Shown in pieces: positions 43,366 to 54,280 of a DNA stretch of 64,000 bases. Under the pieces are notes generated by a model that was not told the origin of the DNA, did not search any database, and was given only the letters and a program-made list of their open reading frames with translations. Each line of letters begins with the position of its first letter. Positions within the stretch are counted from its first letter, which is position 1. The stretch spans positions 35,652,741-35,716,740 of the forward strand of contig NC_012870.2 in the NCBI RefSeq assembly GCF_000003195.3. The letters are read 5' to 3'. The position numbers and the translations under genes were made by a program. This stretch comes from Sorghum bicolor (lineage: Eukaryota; Streptophyta; Magnoliopsida; Poales; Poaceae).

Positions 43366-45087
43366 ATAAATTAGTTAGTTTAGGTTATAGGCACTATTTA
43401 ATTATTTAGGTTTGATTACTCAATTTTATTTTCCAATTTGTCACTTTGAATTTCACAATGTAAAAGTGCCTATACAATTGAAATTTGATTTAATAGAGTT
43501 GTTTTTGGTCCTGCTGGTGTGTTGCCACCAGCAGGACGTCTGCATTTGATCATCTCTCTTTGTTGCAAGTTCAGCTGCACGAAAACTCAACTTCATCTCT
43601 GAACTGCCGTGAGCATGGAACAACACTGCATACACCTTGGCACGTCATGGCACCAAAAACAGGCGCGATGAGGGGGTCGCCCGACCCCCTTTCTATGGCA
43701 AAAGGAAACGACACAAGTGCAGAAAGACTTCCCGAGGGACGTAGAATCGAGTGGCAGGGCCAGGAACCTCCAGGTGGGGTCGGCCGACCCCTCCATAGAG
43801 CCCTGGGCCCACCAGGAAGCTTCTATACGACGAAACACATCTTTCCTGCCCGGTTTGCTAACTCTTCCCCCTCTCAGTCTGTCCAATTCTTTACCTTTGT
43901 GTCACAATTAAAATAAAATTTGATAGTTTAAACTTGTTTGCAAAATAAAAAGTGAACTGGTTCATGATTTAAGAGAAATTGTGACATAAAGTATAGTTCT
44001 TACAATTGTTCATCCTCATGGGTAAAAATCTATAGGAACCATATTGACTAAGTTGTTGATGAAAGTGATATAACTCTTGGCTAAGAATTCATAACATTTC
44101 TATTCAAGGTACTTAGAGATTTGTTTCAAAAATATCACAAAACCATAGTATCATTTACTCCTCATTAGCAAGAAATTCCCACCAAAAGCCATACACTTAG
44201 ATATTCAAGTAACCATTTTATGAAATGCAACCTGCTTTTATAATGAGTTTTGTCAAAACCTTGTTGACCCTAGTGAGAGTTGTATCATAGTCACAAGATC
44301 AAGATCACGTACACACCACATATATATATGCTGCTTCTACACTGGAAGTACGCAACCACATGTATTGTGCATCCACTAAATAGGTTGCTCCATACTCTAA
44401 GTGTTAGAACACCTCTCTAAATATTGTTTAGAAAATGAGACATAAAAGGCTTGGCAAAATAAAAGAAAAAGAAAAAAATGGACATGTGCAAGTCCATGAA
44501 GTATTTAAAAAAAAAATTGAGCACATAAAGCTCGAAGAAAAAGAAAATCTAGCCATGTCTCAATATACAAGTAGAGAGAGTGTAGCAAATAAAGGAGCAA
44601 CCTAGTCCACCATATAACACACTTGCACATCTTGATCTATGACTATGACACTCCTCTCTTTGGATCCTTGTTTTTGACTTAACAATATTTGCAAAGTAGA
44701 GTATGCTACCTTGTTTATCCCTACCAAGCCCCATATAAGCCTATAGTTATAGGATGAAACAAGTTGGCATTCATGCCTTGGTGAGGACTACTAAAAAAAA
44801 AACTTTGAGTGATCTAGAGCGCTAAATGAGGAGTAGGATTGAACTATGTGACTTATTTTAAAAAGTGTCATAAAAACTCTAAGTACCAAGAATATGAAAT
44901 TGGAATTTGATCTTGTTCTGAGAGTTGTTCCTTTTCTCAACCTCTGAAGGATATATGCTAGACACTTACACAAAAACCCATTTGGATGAACTATGTTCGA
45001 ACTAGCATTTTATGCTCACTACTATCTTAAGTTAGAAACCATTGATCACTCATTTTTAACCTTTACTCGAGGACGAGCAAAGACTCA
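43366..45087 (+). other. 3' untranslated region of element F
   Basis: 1.7 kb without a supported gene. It holds two more dyads (GGGGTCGCCCGACCCC at 43673-43688, GGGGTCGGCCGACCCC at 43776-43791) and the hairpin pair at 44479-44534. A CCTGCTGGTG...CACCAGCAGG inverted repeat at about 43511-43536 is also visible (GTCCTGCTGGTG / CACCAGCAGGAC). Confidence 0.7.
44479..44534 (+). other. Hairpin pair in the 3' UTR of element F
   Basis: TGGAC-atgtgcaa-GTCCA, then an A-rich linker, then GAGC-acataaa-GCTC and CTAGCCATGTCTC. The order and A-rich setting match the hairpin series of B and G, with different stem sequences. Confidence 0.5.
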
Positions 45088-45101
45088 AGTGTGGGGGGTC
45101 T
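45063..45101 (+). promoter_or_regulatory. Polypurine tract of element F
   Basis: CGAGGACGAGCAAAG, then CAAGTGTGGGGGGTCT directly before the 3' LTR. Confidence 0.85.
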
Positions 45102-46446
45102 TGTTGACGGTATTTATACCATGTTTTCTACTATCATAACCGTCAACATAAGACTCATTTTGGGAGAAAACAACCAAACAAAGTAGTAATATAGGTACAT
45201 ATAACCTAGTTCCACATGTACATGCTACTATTTGGTTGCAGGAGTAAGAACAGGTACTTTTCAAGGGTCCAAACACTAAGAAGGGGTGAATAACTAAAGA
45301 TCAGTGACACCAGTAACCAAGACAACATTATAGTCATGAAGAGGAAGACATGTAGGACAGGGCTGACACCCTAACCCCATAGAATTGGGGTCGGGTGACC
45401 CCACTTTGGTGGATCCCACAGGTCAGCTCAACTCCACCGACATCAGAGAGCCTCCAGGACACTGCAGGTGGGCCCAACCAGCCAGATAGGGGGTCGGCCG
45501 ACCCCACTTCATGGCGGTTCCAGGGTCGGTTGGCCTCCCACCGACCTTGCCCACATGTTGCACATGTTAGTTTGCCTCTGCCGTTGATCAGATGGCGGTT
45601 GTGAAGTCGGTTTGATCCAATGGTGCATGATGAAGATGACGCGGATCGCTGACGTGGCACCGGAGTAGCCCCTACTCCATCTCCCACTATAAATACCCCC
45701 TATTCCTTCACTTAAGAGTCATGTATCTTAGGAGTAAACTACTTTAGTAGCTTAGTGATATCATAGTGAGTAGAGAGTGAGGAGTTCCAAGGAGGGGTCC
45801 CGGCCTGTCGGGAGTCTTCTTCGCGGAGCACCTCAGCGGAAGCAGGTCTTCTTGTAAGTCTTACTTCTGAGTCTTTTCTAGTATTTAATATTTGGTCTGG
45901 TACTTTAAGTATAAGAATCCTTTACTGGCACATTGCTTGATCTTGAGTGCTCTTAGCTTTAGCTAAGCTTAGGGTAGCAAGAGCTAGTTTAGACGTGGTG
46001 TCTAGACTACTTCTTGCCAGTGTGGACTCCTTGTCGCAGTTGTGTAGACACCTAGTGTGAGAGTGACAGTCCTCGCTAGGCGGAAAGTTCCTCGCATCTG
46101 TTGTAGGCAAGTTGCAAATAATAGTTGGGCTAAGCAGGGTAGTCGCTTAGGAGACGAGGAGGTGAAAAACTTCGTTAACTCAATCCTCCTTTTCGGGTAT
46201 CGCCCTCAGTAAAGAGTTAGGTGAAAAACCTTGACTATACTTAATTACCAAGACCAGGCATTAATACTAGTTAGACCTCTCTACCCCATTATCCTAGACC
46301 CTTTGATCATCACCTAACGATCTAAAGCCTAGTTAATTCACTTCGCGTTCCCCGTGGAAATCACGATACCTGGAATACTCCCGGTGAAGGCTACATTGAC
46401 TACCGTACGCTTGCGGTATAACCGTTTGCCACTTCTGGTGTCAACA
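45102..46446 (+). repeat. 3' LTR of element F
   Basis: 1345 bp, nearly identical to 36131-37475. Its end supplies the false start codon (46354) of the ORF that reads on into gag of G. Confidence 0.95.
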
Positions 46447-49400
46447 ATTGGCATGATTCAAAACCTATCTTTTTCGGGAAAGGAAGACGAAAACCCTTAC
46501 CTTCATATTAGAGATTTTGAGCAAACATGTGATTGTCTTCGCATTGAAGGCATTTCTGATAAAACTTTACGTTGGAAGCTTTTTCCTTTTTCTCTAAGGG
46601 GAGAAGCTAGACAATGGTACAGTCAGAAGGTAAGTCAACAACAAGGTGAATGGGGAGTCTTACGAGCCAACTTTTGTCTAGATTTCTATTCCCTTGACCG
46701 TATAGCCGACCTTAGACTCGAAGTCCTATCTTTTAAACAAAAAGATAATGAAACTTTGGGAAAATCCTGGAAACGTTTTTTTGATCTTTTAGAATCTGGT
46801 CCAAACCTTAATCTTGAAGACCCTGTTCTTTTATTTCACTTTTTTCGAGGTCTTCATAAAAATCACAAACAAATGCTACACACAATGTCTAGAGGTTCTT
46901 TCTTTCGCATCCCTACTGATGAAGCTAGAGTGATCCTAGATAGAATCCTAGAAGCTGAGATGGATAATACCCTTCATGATGAAACCTACGAAGCCGAAGT
47001 AGACACTCTGCCAAATTTTTCATCTACTTTAGCTATCCCAAGTTCTGAGCCACAAGAGGAAGAAATTCCACTACCGGACTTCATGCTGGATATAGAATCC
47101 GATCTTTTTGCCGATTTTGGAAATATTTCAAACTACCATTCTATTGACAAACCCCAAAACGGCCAGTCTAGCATTTATTTGCCAAGTGAATATCAATTGA
47201 GAGAGCTTATCTCAGTAATGAGTAGCGAATGGTTGGAGGAATCAGAGCTTTCCTCTGATGTGATCCGTTTGGACACACCCTCTATAACTATACGTTGTGC
47301 TTATAATTTTGATCGATTTAATGCTCTTTATAATCCTGTTGTGGGGATCAACATTATGTCTGAATCTTTTGCACTTAAACTATTTAAAAATCTTGTCTTA
47401 ACCCCCACAACAAAGGTCATAAAGGAATCTTCGGGACGATTAGTCCCCAGTCTTGGAATTATTAATGTCCTACCTCTTACGGTAGAAGGATCCATGGTTC
47501 ATTTGAACTTCTATATCTTTGATACATGGGACTTCGACTTATTGATAGGACAACCTTTTAGAAGACTCCTTTATGAAGGTCATACTGGAAAGCTACACAT
47601 TTCTTTTGAAAAAACTTTTCAATTCCCAATGATAATTTCACACTCCTTAAATAATAAGGCCGAGTCATATCTTTTGCCTGATCCTATGGAGGAGGTAAAG
47701 GCTGCATCTCTAGAGCTTTTAGATGAACCAGACTTAGAAGACGAAACTCCTTTCTTCACAGAAGAAGAAGACGAACCTTCCGAGCCTGAACCCTTAGATG
47801 AGTTTGCAGAAACACCTAGACCCCCTATAGAGCTTAAAACTTTACCACCCGGTCTTACCTATGCTTTCCTAAACAATAATCCGGAGTTCCCTGTGATCAT
47901 TAGCGATAAACTCACTCAGGATCAAACTCTGCGATTAATGATCATTCTTGAGAAACATCACTCAGTTTTTGGCTACTCACTTCAAGATCTTACAGGAATC
48001 AGTCCTATGATTTGTACCCATCGTATTCAAACAGATCCTTCTGTTACACCCTCTCGAGAACCCCAACGTAGACTTAACAACACTATGAGAGAGGTAGTTA
48101 AAAAGGAAGTTATAAAGTTGCTGCATGCAGGGATTATATATCCTGTGCCGCACAGTGAGTGGGTAAGCCCAGTACAAGTTGTGCCTAAAAAGGGAGGCAT
48201 GACAGTTATTATGAATGAAAAGAATGAGCTAATTCCGCAACGCACCGTCACAGGATGGCGGATGTGCATAGACTATAGAAAATTAAACAAAGCCACGAGA
48301 AAGGATCACTTTCCTTTACCTTTCATAGATGAGATGCTAGAGCGGTTAGCAAACCATTCATTCTTTTGTTTCTTAGATGGATATTCAGGATATCACCAAA
48401 TCCCGGTCCATCCTGATGATCAAAGCAAAACCACCTTTACATGCCCATATGGAACTTATGCTTACCGTAGAATGTCTTTTGGGTTATGTAATGCACCAGC
48501 TTCTTTTCAAAGATGCAGGATGTCTATATTTTCTGATATGATTGAAGAGATTATGGAAGTTTTCATGGATGATTTCTCTGTTTATGGAAAAACTTTTGAT
48601 AGTTGTCTTGAAAACTTAGACAAGGTTTTGCAAAGATGTGAAGAAAAGCACTTAATCCTTAATTGGGAAAAATGTCATTTTATGGTTAGGGAAGGAATAG
48701 TGCTAGGACACTTAGTGTCTGAAAGAGGTATTGAGGTAGACAAAGCTAAAATTGAAGTAATTGAACAACTACCTCCACCTGTGAACATAAAAGGAATTCG
48801 AAGTTTTCTTGGCCATGCTGGTTTTTATCGTAGATTCATAAAAGATTTTTCATTTATTGCTAGACCACTTACTCTTTTGCTAGCCAAGGATGCTCCTTTC
48901 GAATTTGATGATGCATGTCTAACATCTTTCAATTTATTAAAGAAAGCACTCATCTCTGCACCAATCATTCAACCCCCTGATTGGTCGTTGCCGTTTGAAA
49001 TTATGTGTGATGCTAGTGATTATGCTGTGGGGGCAGTATTAGGACAAACTAAAGATAAGAAGCATCATGCAATTGCTTATGCCAGTAAAACTTTGACAGG
49101 AGCTCAACTTAATTATGCAACCACTGAAAAAGAGCTTCTGGCTGTTGTCTTTGCCATTGATAAATTTAGATCTTATTTAGTTGGAGCTAAAATAATTGTT
49201 TACACTGATCATGCTGCATTAAAATATTTGCTCACTAAAAAAGATGCTAAACCTTGCCTGATTAGATGGATCTTATTACTCCAAGAATTTGACTTAGAAA
49301 TAAAAGACAAAAAAGGAGTAGAAAATTCTGTTGCTGATCACTTGTCTAGAATGTATTTTAAGAGTCCACAGGAAACCCCTATCAATGATTCACTCCGGGA

Positions 49401-50721
49401 CGACATGCTCTACGGGATTAATAGGTCTGACCCCTGGTATGCAGATATTGTTAATTTTATGGTTTCAGGGTATGTACCACCAGGAGCAAACAAGAAGAAG
49501 CTTACTCAAGAAAGTCGTTCACATATATGGGATGAGCCATACCTCTTCCGAGTATGCTCTGATGGCTTACTCAGGAGATGTGTGACCACTGAGGAAGGAT
49601 GGAAGATCATCGACAGATGTCATTCATCACCATATGGAGGTCATTATGGAGCATTCCGTACACATTCAAAGATCTGGCAGTGTGGATTCTATTGGCCTAC
49701 AATGTATAAAGACACGAAGCAATATATCAGAAGATGTGGGCCATGTCAAAGGCACGGAAACATAAATACAAGGGATGCAATGTCACTCACCAACAACCTT
49801 CAGATTGAGCTCTTTGATGTCTGGGGAATAGACTACATGGGTCCATTTCCTCCATCAAAGAAGTGCGAGTACATCTTGGTGGCGGTTGACTATGTCTCCA
49901 AGTGGGTAGAAGCATTACCTTGCAAGCATGCCGACAACGTCAGTTCAAAGAGGATGTTTGAAGAAATTATATTTCCAAGATTTGGAGTTCCCAGAGTAGT
50001 GATAAGTGATGGAGGAGCACACTTCATCGACAAACATTTCAAGCAATATCTATCAAGACATGGAATCCGTCACAATGTCGCTACCCCTTATCATCCTCAG
50101 ACAAGTGGCCAAGCAGAGACTTCCAACAAACAAATCAAGAATATTCTTCAGAAGACAGTAAATGAAATGGGAACGGCGTGGAAAGACAAGTTACCTGATG
50201 CACTCTGGGCATACCGGACAGCATACAAGACCCCAATTGGAATGTCTCCATACCAATTGGTGTACGGGAAGACTTGCCATCTACCTGTTGAACTAGAATT
50301 CAAAGCACACTGGGCCATAAAGAGATGGAATATGGACCAAGATGTTGCTGGAGATTATAGAAGAATGCAATTATCAGAATTGGAAGAATGGCGAGAGAAG
50401 GCATATCACAATTCAAAGATCTACAAAGAAAGAGTCAAACGGTGGCATGACAAGAGAATCAAGAAGAAGGAGTTCACACCCGGAGATAAGGTATTACTTT
50501 TTAATTCCAGGGTGAAGCTTTTCGGGCATGGAAAACTCCGGAGCAAATGGGAAGGACCATTCAAGGTAATCAATTCATCATCCCACGGAGCTATCACACT
50601 TCAAAATAACGAAGGTACGTTATTCAAGGTAAATGGTCAACGTCTTAAATTATTTTTAGAGCCCAATGAGGAATTTGAAGAAATAGACGTAGTCCTTTTT
50701 TACCTTCCCATAGAGAATTAG
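46447..50721 (+). CDS. Gag-Pol of element G, main part
   Basis: The open frame starts at 46354 inside the LTR of F, but true G sequence begins at 46447 (IGMIQNLSF), continuing the N-terminus at 36006-36130. Domains: Gag core with [13 protein letters not shown], protease-like domain with [12 protein letters not shown] (catalytic Asp replaced by Asn) and [10 protein letters not shown] with FMDD (48562-48573), RNase H ([14 protein letters not shown]), integrase finger ([10 protein letters not shown]...CGPCQRHG), core D, D, E ([26 protein letters not shown]). No stops. Close relative of F and of E. If F were absent the frame would be continuous. Confidence 0.92.
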   Translation: MGMIQNLSFSGKEDENPYLHIRDFEQTCDCLRIEGISDKTLRWKLFPFSLRGEARQWYSQKVSQQQGEWGVLRANFCLDFYSLDRIADLRLEVLSFKQKDNETLGKSWKRFFDLLESGPNLNLEDPVLLFHFFRGLHKNHKQMLHTMSRGSFFRIPTDEARVILDRILEAEMDNTLHDETYEAEVDTLPNFSSTLAIPSSEPQEEEIPLPDFMLDIESDLFADFGNISNYHSIDKPQNGQSSIYLPSEYQLRELISVMSSEWLEESELSSDVIRLDTPSITIRCAYNFDRFNALYNPVVGINIMSESFALKLFKNLVLTPTTKVIKESSGRLVPSLGIINVLPLTVEGSMVHLNFYIFDTWDFDLLIGQPFRRLLYEGHTGKLHISFEKTFQFPMIISHSLNNKAESYLLPDPMEEVKAASLELLDEPDLEDETPFFTEEEDEPSEPEPLDEFAETPRPPIELKTLPPGLTYAFLNNNPEFPVIISDKLTQDQTLRLMIILEKHHSVFGYSLQDLTGISPMICTHRIQTDPSVTPSREPQRRLNNTMREVVKKEVIKLLHAGIIYPVPHSEWVSPVQVVPKKGGMTVIMNEKNELIPQRTVTGWRMCIDYRKLNKATRKDHFPLPFIDEMLERLANHSFFCFLDGYSGYHQIPVHPDDQSKTTFTCPYGTYAYRRMSFGLCNAPASFQRCRMSIFSDMIEEIMEVFMDDFSVYGKTFDSCLENLDKVLQRCEEKHLILNWEKCHFMVREGIVLGHLVSERGIEVDKAKIEVIEQLPPPVNIKGIRSFLGHAGFYRRFIKDFSFIARPLTLLLAKDAPFEFDDACLTSFNLLKKALISAPIIQPPDWSLPFEIMCDASDYAVGAVLGQTKDKKHHAIAYASKTLTGAQLNYATTEKELLAVVFAIDKFRSYLVGAKIIVYTDHAALKYLLTKKDAKPCLIRWILLLQEFDLEIKDKKGVENSVADHLSRMYFKSPQETPINDSLRDDMLYGINRSDPWYADIVNFMVSGYVPPGANKKKLTQESRSHIWDEPYLFRVCSDGLLRRCVTTEEGWKIIDRCHSSPYGGHYGAFRTHSKIWQCGFYWPTMYKDTKQYIRRCGPCQRHGNINTRDAMSLTNNLQIELFDVWGIDYMGPFPPSKKCEYILVAVDYVSKWVEALPCKHADNVSSKRMFEEIIFPRFGVPRVVISDGGAHFIDKHFKQYLSRHGIRHNVATPYHPQTSGQAETSNKQIKNILQKTVNEMGTAWKDKLPDALWAYRTAYKTPIGMSPYQLVYGKTCHLPVELEFKAHWAIKRWNMDQDVAGDYRRMQLSELEEWREKAYHNSKIYKERVKRWHDKRIKKKEFTPGDKVLLFNSRVKLFGHGKLRSKWEGPFKVINSSSHGAITLQNNEGTLFKVNGQRLKLFLEPNEEFEEIDVVLFYLPIEN

Positions 50722-51122
50722 AGCCCGACACTTTTGGTCTGATGGTTTTGGGTCATATATATATATTTCTAAATAATTTCGCTTCTAGAAACACGCTCGG
50801 AGAAGTGGGCCCACAGAGGGGCCAGAGAGAGGGCGGGCGCCCAGGTCAAGTGGGCGGGCGCCCTGCCCCTGTTCCCCCTCGGTCCTGACTTTCTCTGTTA
50901 TGGAAAATGCACTTATGGTAATTCGAATAATCCCTCGGACGGAAAGTTTCCCACGCAAGTCGACGGGAGCAACCCGAACAACCCATAGAGGCATCCTTTT
51001 GACCCCTATATAAACAGACCCCTGACCTCAGTTTTCAAACACCAAGCCATCAAGCTTTCTCTCCTTCAATTAGAGCTTGATTAGCTCGTCTTTAATTAAA
51101 ATTTTATTTCCTTGCTACTCCA
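50722..51122 (+). promoter_or_regulatory. Internal region with candidate second promoter, element G
   Basis: No ORF. Two exact GGGCGGGCGCCC dyads at 50831-50842 and 50852-50863, starts 21 bp apart, then TATATAAA at 51007-51014, 116 bp before the ATG of the third ORF. The 3' LTR has the same arrangement. Confidence 0.65.
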
Positions 51123-51752
51123 ATGGCCGAGAAGTACCACGATGATTGGGAAGTCGTCCCCTTCAACCTCAACATGGAGCCAGTGGAAGACCCCGATGCC
51201 CGTGCTCTCGTCCCGGCCAACACAGAGCGTCAGCTACAAGCCATGCCATTACGTTAACGCAGCTCCGCCCAATCTTACCATGCTCAACCAGTTCTCACCG
51301 CACCACCACAACCCCTACTCCTCAAAGGATCATCATCCAAGACGAAGACCACTATCAAGGTGCCAATCGGCACAAGAGTCCTTCCACCTAGACCCAATGA
51401 GAGGGTCGTTGGAGTCAAGACCAACCGAAGCGGTGAGATCAGCAGTGTTCGCTACACTACGGAGGAGGAAAGGCCTTACTTTGAAGGGATTAGAGCAGCC
51501 AAAGTCCGTTTCATCCCTCCAAAGGCAGCCCCGAAGCACTCTCTCAATGCTTTTGAGACACCTCCCAAGCGTCGCAAGACTATAATGGATATTGATGAGG
51601 AAGTTCACGGGCTAGATAGAATTATCATAGACCTCCAGTCCTCGATTAATTCCCTCACTAGGCAGCTCTCTAACCACAACACCGTTATACTAGGCCTTAG
51701 GCAGGATCTTGCCAGTGCCAACAAGAAGATCAAAGAATTAGAGCGCCGCTAA
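51123..51752 (+). pseudogene. Third ORF (post-pol, coiled-coil protein) of element G, one stop
   Basis: Starts MAEKYHDDWEVVPFN at the first ATG after the TATA box. One in-frame TAA at 51255-51257 separates an N-terminal 44 codons from the rest, which is open to 51752. It has VPIGTRVLPPRPNER, a basic PPKRRK stretch and a C-terminal coiled coil (LDRIIIDLQSSINSLTRQL, then ANKKIKELERR). Homologous to ORF3 of E in its middle part. Function unknown. Confidence 0.7.
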
Positions 51753-53028
51753 GTTATCTAGATTAGACCTTGAGGCAATACATCTTAGTTATCTTTAAAT
51801 TCTGTTTAAGTTTGCTATTATTAGTTTGCTATCAGTTTGCTATCAGTATTTTGTAATAAATGCCTCAAGATCAATAAAGAGTATTATTATTATTATGTTT
51901 TGTGTGTCTCTACTTTATTTTTGTGCAAGAAAGCAGAAAACAAGTATGGGGGAGATCCCTCAACATGCCAAACACACTCCGACTACACCACTCCACGATT
52001 CAGGTACACACTCTGCACACTTTACTTTACACATACAACTACTTTGGATTATGCAGATTACTGTTTCCGACATGATAAAATAAAAATATTAAAACATTTC
52101 TAATCATGATTAATCTCAATCTGTGATATTTCCTGAAAACTTGCAATTATTATAAAATCATTTTAAAACCCTGTGTTACTTAAGTCAAATGGAATATGTG
52201 ATGATAGAGTATAAGTTTCTTATTCTTGATATCATTGTTGCTTGGAGAATTTCTTTCAAAATATTCAAATTCCTAGCTACCATCCTCAGTGTTTTATATG
52301 CCTGATAAAACTGAAATATTAATTATGATTATAAAAGCTATCTGCTCTGTATTGAGTTTGTTCAAAATGAGTTAGACCCTTGTTGAGAGATTTATCATGC
52401 TCCCAAGATCAAGACACTATTTCAGTAAGATTCACTCTTCCGAAGTATTATTGCATTAGAGGCATGGGCTATGCAAAAATAGAGATATTTTGAGGAAATA
52501 AAAAGGAGCAAGTGCTCGACAACCTCACAGAAAAAAATGGACAAGTGTCCGGCAGTAGAATTAGGGGTACCTCGGTATCCACTTAAAAAATATATATATA
52601 TATGATAGCCCATGGTCCCTCTAATAAGCAATATGCCAGCAAGAGTTGACAAAGTTTTTAAAGTCTTTGATCTAAGAGTATGACATTCCCCTCCTCGGAT
52701 CCCGTTTTGATCAGGCAATAAATGCAAAGTGAGTATGCTTAAGAATTTTTGCAAAATAAAACAACCTCAGTGAGATATATATACAAAAGATAATGAGTGA
52801 TCTGAGAGAACTTATGAGGATAAAAAGGTATGCTAACTTTCTTTTAAAAATATACAAAAACTCAAAGTGACAGGATTGAGAAGAAAGGATCTTTACTCTT
52901 AATCATATACTTCCCTGACTATGGTACACAGTGGAAATTTTAACACCCTGCAAATATAAAATGCTTTAAAATGTTTTACCCCAGATATTTTTCTTAGCCA
53001 TCCTTTTCTCGAGGACGAGTAAAAGCCT
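51753..53028 (+). other. 3' untranslated region of element G
   Basis: No gene. An extra polypurine-like tract AAGTATGGGGGAGA at 51942-51955 repeats the wording of the true PPT. The hairpin series is at 52504-52580, followed by a (TA)n run at 52590-52603. Confidence 0.7.
52504..52580 (+). other. Hairpin series in the 3' UTR of element G
   Basis: GAGCA-ag-TGCTC, then GGACA-ag-TGTCC, then GTAGAATTAGGGG joined to GGGTA-cctcgg-TATCC. Linkers are A-rich, and GATAGCCCATGG follows. This is the same order as in B, with compensating stem changes in the first hairpin. Confidence 0.6.
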
Positions 53029-53043
53029 AAGTATGGGGGTATT
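53006..53043 (+). promoter_or_regulatory. Polypurine tract of element G
   Basis: TCTCGAGGACGAGTAAAAGC then CTAAGTATGGGGGTATT, directly before the 3' LTR. Confidence 0.85.
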
Positions 53044-54275
53044 TGTTGACGGTTCTTAAGTATCAATTTTAATTATCAAATAAACAAGAGAAAGGACCAA
53101 TATGCAACCAGCACATAGAATTAGGGTTTGATCTGACAGAATTCCACGAGTTTTGTTGTTTATCTATTTCTGCAGGGGGTTATCAGGAAATAAGGAAGAA
53201 AGGCCCACATGTCAGGATTACATAGAGATATCAACGCACCGCGCAATTTTACATCATCTAGAAGACTCCAGAAGCCACGAGACCGAAGCGGAGGCGAAGC
53301 TGGGCCAGGCCCAGGGCGCCCGCCATGGAAGCCTGGGCGCCCGCCCCCCTTCTGGAGCCAATTCAGGACTCCTTCGCTCGGGATATTCCACCGACCTATT
53401 GGATCAAGAAAAACATAGTACCACCTCGGCTATCGACCCAAAAACACATAGAAGGGGAGGACTATATAAGCGAGGCCCCCCTGGCCCCTGGAAGACATGA
53501 AGAAATTATCATAGAGACTGAGGGGTGCCCTCGAAGGAAAACCTCTTCTCTAATTAATATTTCTTTTAGGCTTAGCAATCAATGTAAGGTAGAAATAGAT
53601 CTTCTAGTTTCTACTAGATTGAGAGAGATAGAGTGGAGGTGTAGAGTGGAGGAAGCCCGGCCTGTCGGTGTCTACTCCAAGCTTGTACCTGCGGGATCAA
53701 GTTCTCCTAACCCGAAGCTTGCTCCTAGGATTCTTCAGTAATTCGACTTCTAAATTCTAGTAAGTTCTTGTTTTATTGTTCTTATGGTTTATGAGTTTAC
53801 TTTAATCTCTTCGCGTAGAGTTTAGAGTAATCATTGCTGGCGTAAACGTGGTGTTTAGGCTGGGGTACTCATAGATATTCCCTGACTAGCTGGACCGTGG
53901 TAGTAGTGAGGAACGTGACATTTCCGAGCTACCTTTGTAGATCACATCTCGTTAGCAGGAAGGATAGGGTTTATAGGTGCGGGTCGAACATCCTTTGTGG
54001 TGTCTAGATTCCGTTAGCCTCCCCATTAGAACAGTAGATCATCCTTACCAAGGTTAGAAGGAGACTACGGTTGCAGTCTTCTCTATTTATCACTCACATC
54101 GAAAGACATTCTTTGTGCCTAAAGGTTAGTAGTAATAGACCGGTTAGTCAGATGCACTCTTTCTCCTAGTGGTAAAAAAATAAATACGATACTCTAGATA
54201 ATTTCCCGGGTGAAATGCTCACCGATATCCGTGCGCTTGCGGATCAATTCCTTATTGCGTTCCCAAATATCAACA
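53044..54275 (+). repeat. 3' LTR of element G (full-length)
   Basis: 1232 bp, retaining the TATA box ACTATATAAG at 53461-53470 that the 5' LTR lost. GC dyads at about 53313 and 53335. Confidence 0.95.
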
Positions 54276-54280
54276 CCCAT

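Larger units (their letters stand above)
36131..46446 (+). mobile_element. Element F: young Athila-type retrotransposon inserted in gag of G
   Basis: Two 1345-bp LTRs (TGTTGACGG...GTCAACA) differ at about six positions by eye. Flanking 5-mers are ATTGC (36126-36130) and ATTGG (46447-46451), a duplication with one mismatch. PBS, a 1456-codon Gag-Pol frame, a third ORF, hairpins and PPT are present. It is the innermost and probably youngest element. Confidence 0.95.
34681..54275 (+). mobile_element. Element G: Athila-type retrotransposon, otherwise intact, split by F
   Basis: LTRs 34681-35872 (1192 bp) and 53044-54275 (1232 bp) are flanked by a perfect target duplication CCCAT (34676-34680 and 54276-54280). 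PBS tRNA-Asp, Gag-Pol, a third ORF, hairpin series and PPT are all present. Length without F is about 9.3 kb. The two LTRs differ at about ten sites plus one 40-bp deletion. Confidence 0.95.

Noticed and set aside
43511..43536. Inverted repeat GTCCTGCTGGTG / CACCAGCAGGAC in the 3' UTR of F
   Set aside because: A good hairpin, but found only in F with no counterpart in B or G, so no support for a function.
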